In this document: piece by piece, positions 6,395 through 9,372 of the stretch | Position numbering within the stretch: the first letter of the stretch is position 1 | Layout: every line of letters starts with the position of its first letter | Assembly (NCBI GenBank): GCA_027625225.1 | Contig: JAQBWG010000054.1 | Span: 1-9,372 of the forward strand | Length of the DNA stretch: 9,372 bases | From: Chloroflexota bacterium | Lineage (GTDB): Bacteria; Chloroflexota; Dehalococcoidia; Lucifugimonadales; VGZR01 | Direction: 5' to 3' | Made by a program: the position numbers and the translations under genes | Notes under the pieces: model-generated | What the model was told of the DNA's origin: nothing | What the model saw: the letters and a program-made list of their open reading frames with translations, nothing else | Database searches by the model: none

Positions 6395-7714
6395 TTAGCT
6401 CATCGAGCCGTCGCTATAGAGTCTGGTGTTCGGCTTGAACGCTACCCAACTGAACCAGAACTGTCCGGGATGATGAACAACAGCCGTTAGCTGTTTCCCT
6501 TGCAGTGAGCCGGACGTTGCGCGGCCCAGGATGCTCCATACGCTGCCCGTTTCGTTGTCCACGATGCGACCATCTTCGATTGCAAACGTGAACTTCCGGC
6601 CGTCGAGGTTCGGATCGAACACGCCGACGGCGCCAACATCGCGCCCGTTCGCGAGTCGTTCGGCATCCAGCGTTGAGCGGACGCCTGCCTTGTGAAAGAC
6701 CACCAATTCCTGCCCCCCAAGGGTAAAGTTGGTCACGCTCTTTGCCGCCAAGTCTGTATAGGGTATTGCTATTGACTCGTCGCCGATGTTGATACCGACC
6801 ACGCGCTCAACGGGAAACAGGCGGCGGTCGAGTTCGCCGTCGAACAGGAATGGATTGCCGGAAGTGTCATACCCTGCATAAGGGTTGGAGCCGTATGGTC
6901 GGTTGTGGCCGGTGTCAACGGATAGCACCTGTGCATCCGGAAAACTCGTCTTAAATTCTTCCCACGACACGATGTTCATGGGAAGGCCTTGAAGTTCGAC
7001 GCCGGTTAAATCACCCACGATTCCGGTGCCTGTGGCCTCCTGCCACCAGGTCTCGGTCTGTAAGTCCCACATGACGAGGTTGCTGAAACGCAGCAGGCCG
7101 GTGGTGTTGAACTCCAGGACAAGGTCGCCGACCCTGCGGCTGAACACGAACGAGGTATTGCACAGAGGGCAGAAGGTGACGGCGATGGGTTCGCCGCCGA
7201 CGGTGTCGTTAACGATTTCATGCCATATCAGGATCTGCTTGGGGTATGCGCGAACCTCGCCGTTGATTTGCACGACCTGCACCGGTTCTCCGTCGGAAAG
7301 CCATTCATCAGCCGAGGCTACCGTCTCAAGCTTTGGATTGAATATGGCGGGAATCCCACCCTTGCCGGGGCCACCGCTCAGGATTTCTCCGAACGAAATG
7401 GAGTGGATGTTGAAGTTGGTTTTGGACCAGGCAGAAGTGGAGAATCGAGTGCCTCGAAGCAGCCGTTGAAGTTCAGCATCGCTCACCGGCTCAGGCTGGG
7501 AATCGGGAATTGGCGCACCCAAAAAGTTAGCGGGTGTGGTTTGAGGAGATTCCACAGTAACCGTCGGCTGCGAGCCTTGGAGGTCAGACTGGGTTGGTTC
7601 GGACGGCGACGCTACAGAAGCGCTGGTACAGGCTACAGCGATTGCCATAAAGGCACCCAGGGCACCCACCAAAGGCATCTTCGTGAAAACTGTTCTTACT
7701 ACCCGTATGTTCAT
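6395..7714 (-). CDS. DUF3179 lipoprotein with a CPLC motif
   Basis: From ATG 7714 the product has 439 residues. An alternative ATG at 7723 adds three residues, but GGTGG sits directly against it, whereas the same site is 5 nt from the 7714 ATG, so I prefer the latter. A basic start, a hydrophobic stretch (about 13-28) and AVAC with C29 form a lipoprotein signal. A Ser/Thr/Pro/Gln-rich linker runs to about residue 75. The DUF3179 domain follows: GGIPAIFNP, NGEVRAYPKQILIWHEIVND (151-170), VTFCPLCNT (179-187, cysteines C182 and C185), SNLVMWDLQTETWWQ and NRPYGSNPYAGYD. The family's function is not known to me; the His/Cys cluster could bind a metal or cofactor (inference). It is the last gene of a four-gene leftward set with a TlpA-like lipoprotein and a MerT-like membrane protein. 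Confidence 0.9.
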   Translation of the reverse strand: MNIRVVRTVFTKMPLVGALGAFMAIAVACTSASVASPSEPTQSDLQGSQPTVTVESPQTTPANFLGAPIPDSQPEPVSDAELQRLLRGTRFSTSAWSKTNFNIHSISFGEILSGGPGKGGIPAIFNPKLETVASADEWLSDGEPVQVVQINGEVRAYPKQILIWHEIVNDTVGGEPIAVTFCPLCNTSFVFSRRVGDLVLEFNTTGLLRFSNLVMWDLQTETWWQEATGTGIVGDLTGVELQGLPMNIVSWEEFKTSFPDAQVLSVDTGHNRPYGSNPYAGYDTSGNPFLFDGELDRRLFPVERVVGINIGDESIAIPYTDLAAKSVTNFTLGGQELVVFHKAGVRSTLDAERLANGRDVGAVGVFDPNLDGRKFTFAIEDGRIVDNETGSVWSILGRATSGSLQGKQLTAVVHHPGQFWFSWVAFKPNTRLYSDGSMS

Positions 7715-7753
7715 CCCATCCACCTTCCCAAAACCCTGCTGCTACTTAACTGT

Positions 7754-7975
7754 CTAAACCCACCGCTTATGTATTGCGACCGATAAGAAAACGAAGACTG
7801 CTGCTCCCAGAGGGCCGGTCCATTCCCAGTGAATTTGTCTATCAAGAATGGGGTTCACGAAAGCGCTCACAGCCACGGCGATAGCAACGATGACTGCCGC
7901 AAGACTCACTGACCATACCCACGACCTGAGCGGTAAAGACGGCTTGTTTTCTTTGTTTTTCGCACCCATTTGCAT
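7754..7975 (-). CDS. Small two-helix membrane protein, unknown function
   Basis: A 73-residue protein I do not recognise. After a basic N terminus (MQMGAKNKENKPSLPLR) there are two hydrophobic segments, about residues 19-40 (VWSVSLAAVIVAIAVAVSAF) and 54-68 (TGPLGAAVFVFLSVAI), joined by a short polar loop NPILDRQIHWEW; the C terminus is HKRWV. The ATG at 7975 lies 6 nt after the stop of the MerT-like gene, and a second ATG at 7969 is possible. No cysteines are present, so it is not a thiol carrier itself. Position and orientation suggest an accessory membrane subunit of the same module as its neighbours. The gene call rests on tight spacing, coherent membrane topology and the absence of a better frame. 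Confidence 0.65.
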   Translation of the reverse strand: MQMGAKNKENKPSLPLRSWVWSVSLAAVIVAIAVAVSAFVNPILDRQIHWEWTGPLGAAVFVFLSVAIHKRWV

Positions 7976-7981
7976 ATGTGA

Positions 7982-8401
7982 TTACCCGAACCAGATTCCC
8001 AGGTATTTGGTGAGCCAGAAAAGCCCGGCGTATGTCGCGCCGCCAACAATGACAAGGGTCAGCAGAGTGCGCCAGTGGGTTCGGGCTCCATTGATATTGC
8101 ACGCGTTACGGCCCCGCAAATAGAGGACTACGGCGGCTATGGCCGCTATCAGCCCTGCACCCCTGAACGCCCAGCCGTAGGTGTAATACAGCGTATCGCC
8201 CAACGTCACGGCCTCCGCCGCCGTAGCCACGCCGATGAGCACAAGCACGATGGGAGAGACACAGCAACTGATGGCCACGATGCCGGAGACAAGCCCCATA
8301 ATGAGGCCTTTTTTCACACCTCGTTCGGATTTGGTAGATTGCTCAGCCTTGGCGTGAATCACATCCGCACTTCCTCGCCTCCACCTCAATGCCGATAGCA
8401 T
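7982..8401 (-). CDS. MerT-like small membrane protein with a Cys-Cys pair in the first helix
   Basis: A 139-residue protein with three predicted membrane helices: about 33-58, 78-95 and 112-130. The first contains SCCVSPIVLVLIGV (C46, C47), closely resembling the 'CC.GPl.L..LG' segment of MerT, where the vicinal cysteines pass Hg(II) across the membrane. A further cysteine (C101, RNACNING) lies in the loop before helix 3, where MerT also has cysteines. It begins directly after the stop codon of the TlpA-like gene with no spacer, and AGGA in the end of that gene serves as ribosome site at 7-nt spacing. No merR, merP or merA is present in the window. Transport of another soft metal, or passage of thiol reducing equivalents to the lipoproteins, are alternatives to mercury. 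The resemblance is clear in helix 1 and weaker elsewhere. Confidence 0.75.
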   Translation of the reverse strand: MLSALRWRRGSADVIHAKAEQSTKSERGVKKGLIMGLVSGIVAISCCVSPIVLVLIGVATAAEAVTLGDTLYYTYGWAFRGAGLIAAIAAVVLYLRGRNACNINGARTHWRTLLTLVIVGGATYAGLFWLTKYLGIWFG

Positions 8402-9043
8402 CTAGGATTCCTGCACCAGTTCTTCAATTAGTTCCGTTAGCTTTGCTCTGTTCAAGCCGCCCGTCCATGTGCGCTGCACCTCTCCATCGGGCTTGAGGAA
8501 AATCGTAGAGGGCATCCCCAGCACTCTATAGGAGGCTACAACCTTGTTTTCCAGCGTGAAGCCTGTGGGGTAATTCAGACCGAGTTGATCTATAAGCTGA
8601 AGGGCATCTTCCTGATTGCCGAGGCCGACGAACGGGCCGATATCTACACTGATGATAGTTACCTTGTCGCCAAGCTGGTCATGGAGTTCCTGAAAATCCG
8701 GCATCTCCGCCCTGCATGGGGGACAAAGACCTGCCCAGAAGTTCAGCACCACCGGCTTACCGGAAGCGAAGAGGTCGGTAAATTGCACTTTTTCGGCGCC
8801 CAGTTCTTCTGTGCTGGTATACAGTGTGATCTCGAAGTCACGCGGAACCGATACGGTTATGCTCTGGCCAGCCTGAGAGGTTGGCGTTGCGGTTTGCGAC
8901 GTTTCACCGGACGATTGCGTGCCAGTAGAAGTCGGTTGTTGACTGGCGGCGGGGCTGGAACAGGCAGCGGCCACGAACAAAAGGATCAGCGCCAGCCCAA
9001 CTAGCGTGATTCCATATTTTTGCACTATTCCGATTCTTAACAT
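8402..9043 (-). CDS. TlpA-like thioredoxin-fold lipoprotein
   Basis: A 213-residue exported thiol-disulfide protein. The signal peptide ends in a lipobox (VAAAC, C28), followed by a Ser/Thr/Gln-rich linker to about residue 60. The thioredoxin domain contains VVLNFWAGLCPPCRAEMPDF (98-117) with the redox pair C107-P-P-C110, and the cis-proline segment GMPSTIFLKPDG (176-187). CPPC is common in TlpA/ResA-type proteins, which usually reduce disulfides outside the cytoplasm, for example in cytochrome c or oxidase copper-site maturation. ATG 9043 has GGAAGGA at 8-nt spacing. It is the first gene of a leftward set with a MerT-like protein, a small membrane protein and a DUF3179 lipoprotein. Its specific partner is unknown. 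The 115 nt upstream include TATAAG on the minus strand as a weak -10 candidate with no clear -35. Confidence 0.92.
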   Translation of the reverse strand: MLRIGIVQKYGITLVGLALILLFVAAACSSPAASQQPTSTGTQSSGETSQTATPTSQAGQSITVSVPRDFEITLYTSTEELGAEKVQFTDLFASGKPVVLNFWAGLCPPCRAEMPDFQELHDQLGDKVTIISVDIGPFVGLGNQEDALQLIDQLGLNYPTGFTLENKVVASYRVLGMPSTIFLKPDGEVQRTWTGGLNRAKLTELIEELVQES

Positions 9044-9153
9044 GAGACGAATCCTTCCAGCCTTGAATGAATTTCAAAAGGGTCTTATAAGTATTCGTTT
9101 GTGCAGCGGATTCAGATGTTTCGATGCCGACAGCACCAAAACGGTTCGGGCAT

Positions 9154-9188
9154 AAAAAGCACGAGGCGGGCATATGCCCGCCTCGTGC
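9154..9188 (-). terminator. Intrinsic terminator of the aminotransferase gene
   Basis: Positions 9159-9173 and 9174-9188 form a perfect 30-bp palindrome (arm GCACGAGGCGGGCAT, centre CATATG, which must open into a small loop in RNA). On the minus strand it is followed by TTTTT (9158-9154). It lies 21 nt after the stop codon of the leftward aminotransferase gene. Orientation, stem strength and T-run all fit a strong rho-independent terminator that separates that gene from the TlpA-like gene set. Confidence 0.88.
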
Positions 9189-9209
9189 AACGTCGCTAAA
9201 CCGATTTTC

Positions 9210-9372
9210 TTACCGAATGCGCTGGGCCACCTTGCGGGCAGCGCTGACGAATTCGTCAATCTCTTTTTCGGTGGTATGAATATTGAGCGCACCGATGCCC
9301 TTGGCGAACATCAGGATGCCCTCGTTCATCATGCCCACATAGAAGGCGTTCAGTTTGGTCTTGTCGGCCTTC
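9210..9372 (-). CDS. Class III aminotransferase, C-terminal end (glutamate-1-semialdehyde aminotransferase-like), cut by the window edge
   Basis: An open frame enters from the right edge and ends at TAA 9212-9210, giving the last 53 residues. The segment reads NAFYVGMMNEGILMFAKGIG, then HTTEKEIDEFVSAARKVAQR. The 'ml.eGi ... hT.eeId.fv.aarkv' pattern is typical of the small C-terminal domain of PLP-dependent class III aminotransferases, especially the glutamate-1-semialdehyde 2,1-aminomutase group and its relatives. The PLP lysine and most diagnostic residues lie outside the window, so the exact enzyme cannot be decided; hemL is possible but not shown. It is followed by a strong terminator and is thus the last gene of its transcript. 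Confidence 0.7.
   Translation of the reverse strand, partial: KADKTKLNAFYVGMMNEGILMFAKGIGALNIHTTEKEIDEFVSAARKVAQRIR

Noticed and set aside
7220..7786. Plus-strand frame opposite the DUF3179 lipoprotein (188 residues)
   Set aside because: Antisense shadow; no ribosome site or domain, while the minus-strand frame has a lipobox and family motifs.
7982..8401. Calling a mercury-resistance (mer) operon
   Set aside because: Only a MerT-like helix is present; merR, merP and merA are absent, so mercury specificity is not supported.
9159..9188. Perfect palindrome considered as a mobile-element end or attachment site
   Set aside because: Its place 21 nt after a stop codon and the adjoining T-run on the correct strand explain it as a terminator; there is no partner copy or integrase in the window.
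8904..9292. Two minus-strand frames between the TlpA-like gene and the aminotransferase
   Set aside because: They run through the strong terminator palindrome and overlap both real genes in other frames, with no recognisable motifs.

Overview
The window looks like a chromosomal segment of a moderately GC-rich bacterium, most likely a member of Chloroflexota (Dehalococcoidia or SAR202-like lineages would fit). The main pointer is the truncated membrane protein at the left edge. It carries the 'EQPMD ... PPADPWLSG ... YYYFG' signature of the Chlor_Arch_YYY (DUF2298) family, known chiefly from Chloroflexi and archaea. The DUF3179 lipoprotein and the mix of amidohydrolase, crotonase and class III CoA-transferase genes agree with this but do not prove it.

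Layout from left to right. Positions 1-1781 are read leftward: a 51-residue protein with a strong ribosome binding site (a YbdD/YjiX-like candidate), two RNA hairpins, the signal-recognition-particle receptor ftsY, and the N-terminal part of the YYY membrane protein. The stronger hairpin is terminator-like and ends only 23 nt before the ftsY start codon. Positions 1790-1953 are a divergent, AT-rich promoter region with a good sigma-70-type promoter and a possible LysR-type operator.

Positions 1954-6385 are read rightward: a LysR-type regulator, a metal-dependent amidohydrolase, an enoyl-CoA hydratase/isomerase-family protein, a CaiB/BaiF-type CoA-transferase and a MazG-like nucleotide pyrophosphohydrolase. 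The four enzyme genes are separated by 2 nt, overlap by 4 nt, and are separated by 4 nt, so they are very probably one transcript. A reasonable model is that the amidohydrolase opens or deacylates a compound to give a carboxylic acid, the CoA-transferase makes its CoA thioester, and the crotonase-family enzyme acts on that thioester. LysR would sense the substrate or product. The substrate is unknown.

Positions 6395-9043 are read leftward: a TlpA-like thioredoxin lipoprotein, a MerT-like three-helix membrane protein with a Cys-Cys pair, a 73-residue two-helix membrane protein, and a DUF3179 lipoprotein with a CPLC motif. The first two genes abut with no spacer, and the others follow within 6 and about 30-40 nt. 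All four products look membrane-bound or exported and three carry conserved-looking cysteines, suggesting a cell-surface metal or thiol-redox module. A perfect palindrome followed by a T-run (9154-9188) terminates the last gene, the 3' end of a class III aminotransferase resembling glutamate-1-semialdehyde aminotransferase. I saw no tRNA, rRNA, CRISPR array, insertion sequence or integrase gene.
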